A stretch of DNA of 64,000 nucleotides from Tupaia tana (Eukaryota > Chordata > Mammalia > Scandentia > Tupaiidae): positions 6,306,367-6,370,366 of the forward strand of contig JAKSZU010000003.1 of NCBI GenBank assembly GCA_026018925.1, given 5' to 3'. The first letter of the stretch is position 1, and the number at the start of each line of letters is the position of its first letter. Below, one piece after another: positions 1-11,084 of this stretch. The position numbers and the translations under genes are program-made. A model generated the notes under the pieces. It saw nothing but the letters and a program-made list of their open reading frames with translations. It had not been told where the DNA came from and ran no database searches.

Positions 1-32
<32 letters not shown>
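1..32. repeat. (TG)n(TA)n microsatellite
   Basis: TG dinucleotides run directly into TA dinucleotides at the left edge of the window, so the tract may extend beyond it. Confidence 0.9.
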
Positions 33-33
<1 letters not shown>

Positions 34-324
34 AGCTATAAAACAGAACCTGGTTTTCTACTGAGCTTGTTAATTCCTAAGAAGATTCTGAGTTCCAGCG
101 CTATCGTGAGTATTGAGCTTGCAAGGTCTAAGGAGGCGCACTTGAGAGTCAGCTATTATCTGCCAAAATTCTATGCACATAATCTGTGAGCAGCAACCCA
201 CAGCTCATTTGCATAGTCATTTGTAGACTATAGATGTGTACATTTTTATGTTTATAGACTAGCAGTGACATTGATACATAGATCCATGTTTATAAACAAA
301 TACTGACAAATGGAGCATCTAAGG

Positions 325-475
325 CAGTGGTTTTCAAGTGGGGGCAATTTGGATTCCCAGGGGACATTTGGCAGTATCTAGAGGCAGATTTTGTTGGTAA
401 AAGCGGGGATGGCGCTACTGGCATCTAGTGAGCAGAGGCCAGGGACACTGCAGCAGCCCAAATGCACAGGCCTTC
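325..475 (+). mobile_element. MER5A-like hAT-Charlie DNA transposon relic
   Basis: The stretch begins with the CAGTGGTT terminus typical of MER5-type non-autonomous hAT elements. It continues through the recognisable GGGGACATTTGGCA and GGCATCTAGTG blocks to a region ending near CACAGGCC. It is an ancient element with no coding capacity. Recognition is from the remembered family consensus. Confidence 0.8.
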
Positions 476-1029
476 GCTGTGTCACAGGCTGTGTTATCCT
501 GTACCTCTCTCATGTTGGTAAGTCTCGCCCTTCACTAGACTGTGAGTCTGTCTGGCAAACGCATAGCAGGTGTCAGTGAGGGACTGTGGAACAGATGGGG
601 TAGAACGGGATGGCGTTAAGATGAGGCACTGAGGTCGGTGAGAAAGTGCACAGCAGAGAAGTTGAGATGATAAACCTCACCTCTAGATAATTCCACTAAG
701 GGCCAGTTCTTTCCAAGGGAAGCGTTCTGTTTACTCCAGTCCCAAATGACATTTGAGTGTCTTTACTCCAAAACAGTGTATTATTTCTTTTTGTTAAAAA
801 GTGTCTTGACAGCATCAACTTCTTTCTAAATTGGAGTGTGTTCTCTGGATTTGGAATCAATAAATTGCCACATTGCAGAAGGATATGGTGGTAGTGGAAA
901 TCGTCCTTTCTCCATACAGAACTGAGACACTGGATTTGGATCTGGGTCTCAGTCACTCAAATGCTCACAGCAAGGGATGTTACTGTGTGTATCAGTGAAT
1001 AGCACGTCATTCTGGAGCTGGGGGTGGGT
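476..1029. other. No feature recognised
   Basis: Short open frames occur on both strands but none shows a recognisable domain or splice context. I see nothing supportable here. Confidence 0.5.
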
Positions 1030-1049
1030 GGGTAGGGATGGATTACAGA

Positions 1050-1190
1050 GGGCCTCGGGCCATTTCTGGGTCTCTTGATTGTATTGTTTATCTTGATTGT
1101 GGAGATGGTTTCACTGGTATGTCCTCATGTCAAAACTTACCAAACTATACACTCTAAGTATGTGAAGTTTATTGTATATTAAAATGCCTA
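1050..1190 (+). mobile_element. Old L1 (L1M-type) 3' end fragment
   Basis: The segment has the layout of an old mammalian L1 3' UTR: a stretch reading GGAGATGGTTTCACTGGTAT, then CAAAACTTACCAAACTATACACTCTAAGTATG, abbreviated here by its key words CAAACTATACACT and AAGTATGTG. It ends in AT-rich sequence. Confidence 0.6.
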
Positions 1191-1214
1191 TTCATATTGT
1201 CTATTTATAAATGG

Positions 1215-1300
1215 AGTTGCCTTTTTATTAATGAGTTTTAAGAGTTCTTTACATATTGCTTTTTATAGGTTCTTTATCAAATATACATGCAAATTCTTTT
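1215..1300 (-). mobile_element. Old L1 ORF2 fragment, antisense
   Basis: Antisense L1 ORF2 wording is visible (GAGTTCTTTACATATT). A SINE interrupts it immediately downstream. Confidence 0.45.
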
Positions 1301-1422
1301 TTAAAAGAATTATTTACTTAATTATTTATTCATTCATTTATTTTAATTTGACCAGAGAGAGACACACAGGCCATGTGGGAGTGTCCAGTGCCTTAACCAC
1401 CAAGCCACCAGCTGGTCCCCTG
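1301..1422 (-). mobile_element. Short-form tRNA-derived SINE
   Basis: Read on the minus strand it begins with the tRNA-like head GGGGACCAGCTGGTGG and ends A-rich. The flanks carry a direct repeat CATGCAAATT (1287-1296 and 1423-1432), consistent with a target-site duplication. It lacks most of the long SINE body. Confidence 0.7.
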
Positions 1423-1739
1423 CATGCAAATTATTTCTAAGATATGTTACTTGAAAACATTCTCTCTCATTTGTGGGCTTGCTCTTGTTTTCATTACTTC
1501 CTTCCTTACTCAGCTTAAGGTATATCTTGTCTTGATTAATTTTCATTTTTAAAAACATTTATTTATTTCTTCCACTAGCAAGCGATACAGAGAGACAAGC
1601 ACTCCCAACAGAGTCTTCACGATCCACACCCAGCCTCAGCCAGCTTGGGTCACGGGCACGCATATGTAGTCGAGCTACAAGAAAGAACCAGAGTAACTCC
1701 TTTTTAAACGTGGAATAATAGACTATCTCTTAAAGACAT

Positions 1740-2182
1740 TTTGTTTCCCTTTTGCTAACTGACCACTTTACTATTTAAAAGTCCTGCAACAAAAGTCCTA
1801 ATGATAGCTTTGCAGAGTTTTCTCAGGAACTGGGTCTTGAAACTACAGCCAGAGAGCATATATGTATAGAAAGCAGAAAAAGGAAAAGATGCTGGCCTTG
1901 AGGCTGAGAGGACCACAACTGTGAATAGCAAGGTTAGTGCCAACAAGGCTTCTGTGTCCAGGAAGATGATCGCGGTGCAGAGGAGCACAGAGCCTCTTCC
2001 CTTCCTGCTTCTCTCATCTTTCCTTTAAAACTCTTTGTTCCAGCCTGAGTCTTGGGAGATGGACTTTAAACATTAGTTTGCCTTCTCCCCAGATCACTGG
2101 TTTTCTGAATAAAGCTCTCTTTCCTTTCCACCAACACTTTTCTCTTGAGTATTGGCTTTTGAGTGACTGGTAGACAAACTTG
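1740..2182 (+). mobile_element. Probable class I ERV LTR fragment
   Basis: The right part looks like a retroviral R-U5 region. AATAAAGCTCTCTTTCC at about 2108 is a polyadenylation signal in the usual setting, followed by a pyrimidine-rich U5. The left boundary is uncertain. No paired LTR or internal region was recognised next to it. Confidence 0.5.
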
Positions 2183-2382
2183 GATTTGGTCACCAGACTG
2201 GGCCTGAAGCCATATTTGGCATGTGCAGGGAGGTGTTGGGATAGAAACCCTGGGTCTTCACGTTTGGGTCAGTCTCATAGTGTTGTATTACTGCCGTGCC
2301 GCCATCTGGCCCTTCATTTTCATTCTCTTTTTTCTTTTCTAATATATATACTTAAAGCTAAATTTAAAAAAATATTTTCTAT

Positions 2383-2384
<2 letters not shown>

Positions 2385-2443
<59 letters not shown>

Positions 2444-2676
2444 GTATAGGGCACATGATCTCACTGGAGACACACACATACACAGAGAAAGTGAGAAATC
2501 ACATCCCAGTGGGAATAGCCACACTGTAATCCCTTCTCCACCATTCTCATCTCAAGATTTTGGGCATGCATGCACATGTGCCTGGCATGAGTTTTAAGCT
2601 GCTGGGTCTGGGACTAAACCATGGTCAACCATGTGGGAGTCCAGCGCCTTAACTACTATGCCACCTGCTGGCCCCT
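2385..2676 (-). mobile_element. tRNA-derived SINE with long A-tail
   Basis: The T-run at 2385-2442 is the A-tail on the minus strand. The body (GTATAGGGCACATG onward) and the tRNA head ending at CACCTGCTGGCCCC follow it. The head still shows a B-box-like segment (GTTTAGTCCC). Confidence 0.85.
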
Positions 2677-2689
2677 ATACTTCATTTTT

Positions 2690-2795
2690 AATTTACACTT
2701 AGTCACTGTACATCTTTGCTTTGTACAGCATGGTTTTCCCCAGCATGAATATGGTGCGTGTAACTATTTCTTTCACTGCATCTCGTAAGCTTTGA
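2690..2795 (-). mobile_element. L1/HAL1-type 3' UTR fragment, antisense
   Basis: The words TTTGTACAGCATGG and TTTTCCCCAGCATGA match the antisense 3' module also seen near 14400-14450, so this is a small piece of the same 3' UTR family. Confidence 0.55.
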
Positions 2796-3115
2796 TGAGT
2801 GTTCTTTTAGTTATCCGTTAGTTCTAAACATTTACCAGTTTTTATTATCCTATTTTATTTAATACATGAGTAACTAAAACTAGTCTCTCCAATTCCACAG
2901 CATACAATATTTTGTATATTTATCTTTTAATTATGTTGCAGCCAAGAAATATGGCCTATGCTATTCCAATCCTATCAAATGTTTAGAGTTTTCATTTATG
3001 AACAAACGTAAGACCAATGCAGCTTGAATGTCCCTAGTCCAAGCTGTAGGAAAACTAGACTGCAGTGTTAGTGTTGGAATGGACACTATATATGGCTTGA
3101 AGAAATAGAAAATAG

Positions 3116-3380
3116 GGTCCAACAAATGGTTTTGCAGTTACAACTCTGGAATCCCATGTGACTGACTATGCTTTGAGTCCTGGAACTGGTGACTTGAAAC
3201 TCACTCAGGGCAGGTGTGCGTACATTCCCATGATCCCAGGAGGAGAATGGAGAAGGGATTGTGGCATGGTCACCCTCCCTGGGGGATGATTTCTCACTTT
3301 CCCTCTCACTGTCTCTCTCTCTCTCCCCAGCAAGTGCACATGCTCTGCAGCAAAAACCTCTTAAAAACAAGAAAAAGAAA
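3116..3380 (+). mobile_element. tRNA-derived SINE, old copy
   Basis: All parts are present in diverged form: the tRNA-like head, GGAGAATGGAGAAGGGATTG, the T/C-rich stretch, and the terminal AGCAAAAACCTCTTAAAAAC. Confidence 0.8.
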
Positions 3381-3904
3381 CAGAAAAATAAATGTGAAGT
3401 TCTATGCTAGAAGTAATGGACAGAAGTTAATGAAAAATAGGAAAACACTCTATAAAGCTAAAAATGAAGACATCGATTATGCATGGAAAGATCGGCTCTG
3501 TCATGTCCCAGAGGACGCATACATCTATTGGTGTGCTAATCATGAATCAAGTGGAGATCTATCATAATGACCTGAAAATTCAAAGAAGCTGTGGATTTTC
3601 AACAAATGGGTTGCAGAAATTTAGGGAAAGATGAGGCATTAAATTTGTAAAGAATTGTAGTGATAAAGCACCTGCTGATCAGGAAGCAGTGAAGAAATTC
3701 ATTGATGAGTTTGCCAACACCATGAAAATATGACACGAGGACAAGTATATAATGTTGATAGAACATCACTGTTTTGGCATCATTGCCCCAGAAAGGCACA
3801 GATTATAGCTGCAGAGCGAGCCTGAAAGGTACAGAATAACTGTGCTGGGGTGTGCTAATGCGGCAGGCATGCAGTTTAAACTTGCTATGACTGGTCAAAG
3901 CTTC

Positions 3905-4187
3905 TCTATTTTTTAAAAATTAATTTGAAGAGGTCTTTGCCTTAGGGCATGTGTGCCCATGGGGAGAGAAAGAGAGACAGAGAGAGACACACACAGTGAG
4001 AGGGAAAGGAGAAATAACCTCCCAGGGAGGATGGCCACGCTACAATCCCTCCTCTTCCATTCTCCTCCTGGGACCTTGGGAATACACACACACCTGGTGT
4101 GATTTTCAAGCCACTAGTACAGGACTCAAACCATAGTCGGCCATGTGTGAGTCCAGCTATGTAATCACTACGTCATTTGCTGGCTCC
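3905..4187 (-). mobile_element. tRNA-derived SINE inside the transposase pseudogene
   Basis: Minus-strand SINE with the typical purine-rich AGAGAGACAGAGAGAGAC segment, the body and a diverged tRNA head ending at ATTTGCTGGCTCC. Confidence 0.8.
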
Positions 4188-4194
4188 TATTTTT

Positions 4195-4226
4195 TAATTT
4201 TTTAAAAGTTCATTTTTTATGAGTGA

Positions 4227-4265
<39 letters not shown>

Positions 4266-4456
4266 CAGAGAGAGAGAGAGAGAGCGCACCCCCTGTAAGG
4301 TCTTGATCCAGTGATCAACTCACTGTATCACTCAGCCCCAGGTCATGGCACATGTATACCTGACATACTTAGGAAGGTCTCCAGACACGAACCTTCCCTG
4401 TTGGTCAACCTCACTGAACATTGTGTTTTACCACTGTACCACCAACTGGCCCCCAG
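4195..4456 (-). mobile_element. SINE copy carrying a (CA)n(GA)n microsatellite
   Basis: T-rich start, a (CA)n tract at about 4227-4263 and a GA tract precede a minus-strand head ending at CCACCAACTGGCCCC. The middle is unlike the standard SINE body, so this may be a different subfamily or a rearranged copy. Confidence 0.55.
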
Positions 4457-5063
4457 AAACTGTTTTAAAGGAGTGAATTGTTTACCGGTTTATTATTATG
4501 CTAACAAAAAGATACAGATCAACAGGGACACCTGTTCTGATTGATCTCACAAACATTTTGTACCAGCAGCTCCCGCTCACTACAGGGAAATGGGACTGGA
4601 TGGCAAGTGCAAGATTTCTATTCCTTAACAACTGTCTTGCTCACCCTTCAGCTGAACTTTTCATAAAAAATATTGTTTATGGCATGTACTTTTTCACAAA
4701 TGTGACTTTGTGAATTCAGGATATCCTTAGATCAATGATGAGTAAGAATAAAACATTTTTCTGAGTAGCGTACAAGCACCAGGGAACAGTCACAGGTGTG
4801 GAAGGTTTTCAAAAGGAGCTTGGCATGAAGGTGGCTGTGCATGCTGTAACCAATGTTTGGGACAATGACTGAAGAAGACACAGCTGTGCATTCCTGGCAC
4901 AGCCTTTGGTCTGTATCCTGGTTATCAATCTTTTATCTGAGGCTAGTTTGCAAATATTTTCTCCCATTCTGAGGGTTGTCTCTTCAACCTAGTTATTGTT
5001 TCTTTGCTGTGCATAAGCTTTTTAGTTTTTGATGTAGTCCACTCTTTGTGTGGACAGAAGTCC

Positions 5064-5834
5064 GACTGATTTTTCCTATGTTTCCAAAGTCCTTTCCAGA
5101 GGGCCTAGGGGGAGTCATGCCCACAAACATTAACAGACCATTTTCTTCCATTAACAAGATTCTTCTTACACCCTGTCACTGGCATGGTATCTTTGAGATG
5201 TATATTCAACCAATTACAGTATATTCTTTCGCTTGTCTCTTCCCAAGACACAGAACTTCCCTTTCCTTGAGATGTAGAGTAAGCATTTTGGGACCAGCAG
5301 TTAGCATAATGGCTATGTTGCTGAACTCCCATGTAGCTGACTACGGTTCGTGTCCCGGACCCAGTGGCTTAAACTCACGCCGGGTGTGTGTGCATGCATG
5401 CCCAAGATCCCAAGAGGAGAATGGAGGAGAAGGGATGGCGGCGTGGCCATCCTCCCTGGGGGGGTGATTTCTCGCTTTCTGTCTCTCTGTCTTTCTGGTG
5501 AGCGCAGAAAAAAAAAAGAGAGGTAGATTAAGCATTTCTTTTATGAATCTCTTTCCAAGACACAGATCTTCCCTCTCAATCACCAAACTAAAAATTGTGG
5601 AACCCACCTATAACCCACAAGCTCCTGCTTCAACATGTCCCTCCTTTTTGGGATAGACCAATGGAAATCTCTTCACTAATTTTGTCTATCACTCTCAAAA
5701 TCAAATAAAAGAAACCCCTGAACCTGATCACCCAGAGAAAGTCATGTTTGCCTCCTCTCTGGGCCTATGTCACTCATATTTCTGCTTGGAAATAAACCGC
5801 ATTAATTATGTATTTATTTCCTTAATTTCAATTT
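5064..5834 (+). mobile_element. Probable solo LTR inserted in the old L1
   Basis: This segment interrupts the old L1. It contains a duplicated block CAAGACACAGA-CTTCCCT (5245-5262 and 5556-5573), which could be U3 enhancer repeats, and AATAAACC at about 5791, which could be a polyadenylation signal. The family was not recognised. The second repeat is displaced by a SINE insertion. Confidence 0.45.
5289..5517 (+). mobile_element. tRNA-derived SINE, long form
   Basis: Well-preserved copy: head GGGACCAGCAGTTAGCATAA, B-box-like GGTTCGTGTCC, body, pyrimidine stretch and A-tail. Flanking near-identical GTAGAGTAAGCATTT and GTAGATTAAGCATTT are a target-site duplication. Confidence 0.9.
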
Positions 5835-6472
5835 CTTAATAAATATTAATTTTTCTAGAGTTGGCTATTTTCCGTCGACATCTGTTTTTGGAATTAGTGC
5901 CTGTGCTTTAGGGGTCTTATTAAGAAATCTTTGCCTACTTTAATGTCTTCAGTGTTTCCTCTGTGTTTTCCACCAGAAATTTGATAGACTTGAGGTTTAC
6001 ATTTAAATATTGAATATATTTTGAGTTGCGTTTTGTTAATGGTGAGATATTGGAGTCCAGTTTCATTTTCCTGGAGGTGGATGTCAGTTCTCCCAACACC
6101 ATCTGCTGAAAAAACTTTCTTTTCTCTACTCCACTGACTTGTGTTGTCAAAGATAAGTTGGCTGTATGTTTTGGGGTTTATATCTGAATTCTCTATTCTC
6201 TTTCTATATTTTTGTGCCAATACTGTTTCATTTTGATTATCACAATTTTGTAATATATTTTGAGATCAGGTAGTGAGATGCCACCTACTTTATTATTTGG
6301 CACAGGATTGCATCAGCAATACTGTCTTTTATGATTGTCATAAATTTTAGAATTGTGTTTTATCATTTCTGTGAAGAATATCACTGGTAATTTGATTGGA
6401 ATCAAATTGGAATTTATACATTAATTTGGGTAGAATTTACATTTAAATTCCATTCACACTCTCTACCCCAAT

Positions 6473-6690
6473 CTTTTTTTTTTTCTTTTAGAGAGATTTT
6501 TGCTATAGGGTGTGTACATTTGCCAGAGAGATAGAGAGAGACAGAGATACAGGAAGCGAGCAATTACCCGCCCCCCCCAGGGGGATGGCCATGCCACATT
6601 CTCCTCTCAGGATTTTGGGTAAGCATGTACAGACTCCCAGCATGAGTTTTAAGCCACCAGGTCCGGGATTTGAACCATGGTTTATATATA
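6473..6690 (-). mobile_element. tRNA-derived SINE, 5' truncated
   Basis: A-tail and body on the minus strand (TTTTTGCTATAGGGTGTG). The tRNA head is lost after TTTGAACCATGG. Confidence 0.85.
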
Positions 6691-6699
6691 AACTCTAGA

Positions 6700-7019
6700 T
6701 GGTATTACTCTTATTCTGTAAGAGTAATATTCATTCTTGTTTAGAGTTAGTGCTTTTTCTCTCTCTCTTTTAAACTCTGATATACTATCTAGAATTACTC
6801 TTCTCATGCCTCAAGTATGTTCTTTTGAAATTCCTTTAATGAAGTTGTGCTACTGGCAGGCACTCTCGGTCTTTGTTGTCTGAAATCTGTTTATCTTGCC
6901 TTTATGTTTTAACAGCCATTTTCCCTGAGTCCAGCATTTTAAGTTCACTTTCTTTGTTAATATCAGGAAAACAGTGTCGTTGTAGCCATTTCTCTTTCAA
7001 AAGTTGTTAGGGTGGTTTT
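6700..7019. other. No feature recognised
   Basis: AT-rich sequence, possibly further antisense old L1, but I cannot assign it. Confidence 0.4.
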
Positions 7020-7854
7020 TGTTGTGGGTTGTGAAAGAATTTACAAATACAGAGAGAAAGCAGAAAAAGGTTTATTCACTTTCTGGTAGTGGAAAAGAGT
7101 CAAATGTAGAGAGTCATATGAGCCCTGAAGGGTGAGGCCAGGAGGTTTCACTGGATTATAAAAAAGAGGGCTTATGGTTGGTTAATTCAGGTGATTCTGG
7201 GTCAGGACGTCTGTTGATCTTTCACAATCTCTATCTCTTCACTATATTTGGTTGTCTTGTCTGATCACTTTGATCTGCCATATATCTGAAGTGTCAGTCA
7301 TATATTCCAGTGTCAGCAAGGTCTCAGTCTTCATGTCTGAAGGCAGAAACTTAGGAAATAAAAAGTCAGCCATCTTTGGTGAGGTCAAGTAGAGGCCAGC
7401 TAGCCTAGGAAGAAAACTGGAGAAGAAAGAGTGTTTGAAGAATCTGGGAGTTTCAGATGGGCCTTTCCAGTTAAAATATCTAAGAGATGCTGAATTAATA
7501 TGGTGCCATGGAGACACTGGGACACTGAGTTAACCCTTTCTAATCCCTAAGGTGCTCCGGAAACTTTTTTTTTTTTTGGAGAGGTTTTGCTATAGGGCGC
7601 GTGTACTTGCCAGGAAGATGGAGAGAGACAGAGAGACAGAAAGCGAGAAATCACCCCTTGGGGGGATGGCCACGCTGCCATCCCTTCTCCTTCATTCTCC
7701 TCTCGGGATCTTGGGCACGCACACACACGTGCCTGGCATGAGTTTAAGCCACCGGGTCTGGGACTCGAACTGCGATTGACTACATGGAAGTCCAGTGACA
7801 TAGCCATTACGCTAACGGCTGGTCCTGTGCTTGGGAAACTTTTAACCCTTTTAA
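7020..7854 (-). repeat. 3' LTR of the ERV
   Basis: It matches 13264-13860 along most of its length, including the words GATCACTTTGATCTGCCATATAT and CTTATGGTTGGTTAATT, given here as key words. It ends in CA on the minus strand (CCCACAACA). A SINE (7563-7826) splits it. The polypurine tract lies just outside at 7855-7865, as expected for a 3' LTR. Confidence 0.8.
7563..7826 (-). mobile_element. tRNA-derived SINE within the 3' LTR
   Basis: Complete minus-strand copy from T-run to GCTAACGGCTGGTCC. It is absent from the 5' LTR, so it inserted after the provirus formed. Confidence 0.9.
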
Positions 7855-8087
7855 TCCCTCCTCTAGTTTTGAAATGTTTATTTTTAATGACTTGACTTGG
7901 AGGATCTGGGAATGAGGATGATCTTTTTTTCTTGTAGCTGCTTCCTGCTGAGTTTAGGATGGTAGGGTTGGCCCTACATGTTGACTTGGTTCAGGGTTAT
8001 TAAGAGAGAGAGGATGGTGTTGAACCATCTGGAAGGCCAGAGCATTGGCCTGATGATTTTTAATAACCACATCTCTTAGTGTTTGGA

Positions 8088-8343
8088 CTGTTTTTTTTTT
8101 GGGGGGGGGGAGGGTGTTTTGCCATGGCAAACACGTGCTCGCTGGAGGTAGAGGAAAAATGAGTAATCACTCCCACCAGGGAGATGGCCATGCCACAGTA
8201 CCTTCTCCATTTTCCTCTGGGGACCTTAGGCACACATGCTCTTGTGCCTGGTATGATCCTCAAGCTGTCAGGTCTAGGGCTCATACCGCAGCAGGCCACG
8301 TGGCAGTCCAGCACATTAATCATCACATCACCTGCTGACCTCT
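8088..8343 (-). mobile_element. tRNA-derived SINE inside the ERV
   Basis: Minus-strand copy with T and G runs at the tail end, diverged body and head ending at CACCTGCTGACC. Confidence 0.8.
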
Positions 8344-8344
8344 G

Positions 8345-8542
8345 GACATTTTTTTGAATAAAGGTTATTATAAAATAGAGAAGGTAAAGTCCAAAGATGA
8401 AGAGGAAGAAAAGAACTTTTAGCTCACTGAGAAAGGAGATTAACCAGGAAAACCAAGGCCAGATATTAGTTTTAAAATCCTGCCAAGTGAATCCTTTGAC
8501 ACCCCCCCTCATGACCTCATGAAGATTATTGTCCTTTTTCAA
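8345..8542 (-). pseudogene. ERV env transmembrane-subunit relic
   Basis: An open minus-strand stretch encodes a tryptophan-containing pre-anchor region followed by about 30 mainly hydrophobic residues. This is the arrangement at the end of gammaretroviral env. It lies just upstream of the purine tract and 3' LTR. The frame then runs into the neighbouring SINE. The rest of env is not intact. Confidence 0.6.
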
Positions 8543-8615
8543 AATGTTATTGAGGTTTTTGTGGAATTGTCCTGACCTGTTAATATATATGCAGCATTAT
8601 TCTCAAGAATTCTTT

Positions 8616-8764
8616 ATTATTATTATTTTAAAATTTGCTGTAGGACACATGCGCCCACCAGAGAGAGACAGGGAGTTAAAGTAAGTCATCAGGTCCAGTA
8701 CTCAAACCACAAACAGCCATGTGGGAGTCCAGTGCCTTAACTACCATGCCACCTGCTGGCCACG
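8616..8764 (-). mobile_element. Short-form tRNA-derived SINE inside the ERV
   Basis: A-rich tail, a short body and a head reading (minus strand) GGCCAGCAGGTGGCATGGTA, characteristic of the shorter subfamily. Confidence 0.8.
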
Positions 8765-9204
8765 CTTTTTTTTTTTTTTTTTTAAGGAGGACACTTGATT
8801 CTCCTTGGACTGCTGTGAGGGGTTCTAAGGCTTGCCTATTTTGTAAAACCGCTGCTATTAGGGAGTCCAGTTGTTCCGGAAGTAGTTTTAGTTTGATCAG
8901 CTATTATAGTTATTTGGTCAGCTGTTTTGAGAGACAGATACTGGGTGGCAGCAAAGGAACGGATGATTGCTGCTGTTGACAGATGCCAAGGTGTAAGGAT
9001 AGTGGTTGGCTCCCTCTTTACTCTATAGGAGACGATAGAGGGAAGAGGAATATGGACAGCCCTGCCCTATCATTATTTTAGGTATGAGGGACGCAGGAGT
9101 GTATTTTTATGTCCAGTTTGGAGACAAGCAGAGATAGGTGGAAGTTCCATAAAGAAAGTATAACCCTGGGAGTCATGATTGAGATGTTAAAGAGGGGAGT
9201 GTTA

Positions 9205-9465
9205 GGTGGCCTGGACATTAAGGTGCTGGATTCCCACACGGCTGACTGTGCAGTTCGAGTCTTGGACCCCATGACTTGCAAATCAACTGCTGGCCATATG
9301 TGAATGTGCCCCAAATCCCAAGAATACTGGAAGAGAAAAAATTATGGCATGGCTACTCGCTCATGGCGGGGGGTGGGGAGTGGCAAGGGGCAGGGGTGTG
9401 ATTTGTCACCTTCCCTCTCTCTGTGGCCAGCACATGCCCTATAGCAAGAAATAAACAAACAAAAA
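9205..9465 (+). mobile_element. tRNA-derived SINE inside the ERV, plus orientation
   Basis: Head with B-box-like GTTCGAGTC, diverged body, a G-rich interruption and a terminal CCTATAGCAAGAAATAAAC tail. Confidence 0.8.
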
Positions 9466-9825
9466 TAGAGGAGAGTATTAGCCTATAAAAGAGAATGGTG
9501 GTTATAAGAAACTGTCTTAACAAAGAGTTTAAATAGGCCCTGGAGATTGGTAAGGTTTGGGAGGTGTTATCCCAGGCGAGAAGCCGTGGAATGGGGTCAA
9601 AGCCCCAGGATTGTTGGCAAAGAAACTACCTGTGAATTTTGGCTTGTGCTTGTAATACCAAGATGAGGTCAAAATCTGTGGTTGAAAAGGAAACAGTTTT
9701 GGAAAGAAGAGGGAGGACATCCAGATGTTTCAAAGTAGGACTGTGACTGTTGGGTAAAGGTCAAAGGCAAAGACCAGATTTTTGGTTTAGGTCATCTAAT
9801 TTATCTATAAGGAAAGTAGGATTTT

Positions 9826-9829
9826 CTTT

Positions 9830-9892
<63 letters not shown>
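9826..9892. repeat. (CT)n followed by poly-T
   Basis: A low-complexity pyrimidine tract. It may be the remnant of an antisense SINE tail, but no SINE body is attached. Confidence 0.85.
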
Positions 9893-9896
<4 letters not shown>

Positions 9897-9908
9897 GAGG
9901 AAGCCCAT

Positions 9909-10190
9909 GGAGGGTGCGACTACTGTCTAGCTGAAGAATAGTGCTAAACTTCAGTGATCTATTTATTGACCAGACTTTCTGGTCCTTCCAGTTTGTATTG
10001 GGGCAAGGCTGTGTCATATGTAAAAATCAGGTATTTGTGTTTGAGGTCAACAAATCTTAGAGCCTTCAGGTTTTTTGTTTGTTTGTTTTTTTGAGTTTTC
10101 TTGAGAGACATTTTTGCTATAGGGTGTGTGTGTGTGCTCGCTGGAGAGACAGAGAGAAATAGAGATAGACAGAATCTGAGAGGGATTGGA
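9909..10190 (-). repeat. Left copy of an ERV-internal duplication
   Basis: About 160 bp (9909-10070) repeats 11870-12032 at high identity (shared words include ACTACTGTCTAGCTGAAGAAT). It is followed by the start of the same SINE seen after the right copy. The duplicated piece therefore includes retroviral gag-region sequence plus SINE sequence. Confidence 0.75.
10075..10190 (-). mobile_element. Truncated SINE at the left duplication copy
   Basis: Only the tail side and purine-rich body (TTTTTGCTATAGGGTGTG onward) are present. The head is missing, probably lost at the duplication breakpoint. Confidence 0.75.
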
Positions 10191-10769
10191 GAATAGACTT
10201 TGGTTACAATCCTAACAGGATAAGGTTTCAACAGGGTGAAGCTCCCTGAACGTGGAGGTGTAGATGGGTCCAATGGAGGACACGTTAGGCCATCTGACTT
10301 TCTAAGAAGTATAATTAGCCAGGATGCAGAGGGGATTGAGTTCATAACTGGACATTTTGGAATACTGTCCTTTGGAACATAAAGGGAATTGGGGTAGTGA
10401 AGAGGACAATTACCCAATCAGCAGCTCCAAGGAGGAGGTTTTGGTCCCAGTTGAGGGGTAGCTAAGAGAGAGAAAGTAGTTCAGCTTTGAGAAGGGGCAG
10501 GAAATGTAATGAAATTAGTGTTTTTTACATTAATGCATATCCAGCAATATTTGTATTTGGAAGGGTCTTGTTATTGTATTATATAGTTTTATTAATGGTC
10601 TGGAAATATGGGTAATATCTAGCAAGAGGTAAAGTTGGGAGAGAAAATTGGAGCCTGGTTAAAATAATTCTAAATGTAGAAAGTTCAGATTATGAGATCT
10701 GAGGGCCCTTTTCTAATTTTTGGAGTTTATGCAAACTATCAGGGCTGACAGGGAAAGGAATTGTGTTGG

Positions 10770-10910
10770 GAGGATAGATTACTCTTCCCTGGAGTCTGGG
10801 CCTAAATTTGTATAGAGGTGGAAGGCCTCCAGCAGCCTGGAGAGGAAGGAAGCAGGGTTTTCACCTGGGCCTAGGGTAATCTCCTTAACTCTAGCATAAC
10901 CGATGGCTTC
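10770..10910 (-). pseudogene. ERV gag capsid-region relic
   Basis: Conceptual minus-strand translation gives a stretch resembling the capsid region around the major homology area of gammaretroviral Gag, with the conserved Glu-Asn-Pro and Leu-Glu-Ala elements in the right order. Flanking stops and indels show it is dead. Confidence 0.55.
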
Positions 10911-11084
10911 CTTACAGCCCTCCTTGTTCCCTCAGTGAGGCAGGAGAGCATATGGTCTCAGCAGACCCATGCTGACAGTGCCAATTAGGATCTGGATCGG
11001 GGACAACAGTAGGACCAGCCATATAAGCATCAGACTACTTCCAAATTAAGATCAGGTATAATACCAGGGAGGCCGTCTATAGAT

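Larger units (their letters stand above)
3386..4912 (+). pseudogene. Jerky/Tigger-type DDE transposase pseudogene
   Basis: Broken + strand reading frames resemble the pogo superfamily (Tigger transposases and domesticated JRK/CENP-B relatives). A helix-turn-helix-like region lies at about 3430-3660. A VYNVDRTSLFW segment near 3748-3780 corresponds to the first catalytic Asp region, in which the family's usual YNxDE reads YNVDR. NNCLAHPSAELF (about 4629-4664) is the second acidic block, normally DNxPAHP, so the Asp is replaced by Asn. A family-like C-terminal block follows at about 4790-4905. Several stops and frameshifts break it, and two SINEs (3905-4456) split it. It could be a Tigger copy or a retrocopy of a jerky-like gene. 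It cannot encode an active enzyme. Confidence 0.7.
4915..6465 (-). mobile_element. Old L1 ORF2 3' part, antisense, split by an LTR
   Basis: Antisense L1 ORF2 wording is clear in 4915-5063 (TTATCAATCTTTTATCTGA, CATTCTGAGGGTTGTCT) and again in 5835-6465 (GGTCTTATTAAGAAATC, TTTTGAGATCAGGTAGTGAG). The middle is occupied by a probable LTR and a SINE. No intact frame remains. Confidence 0.75.
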
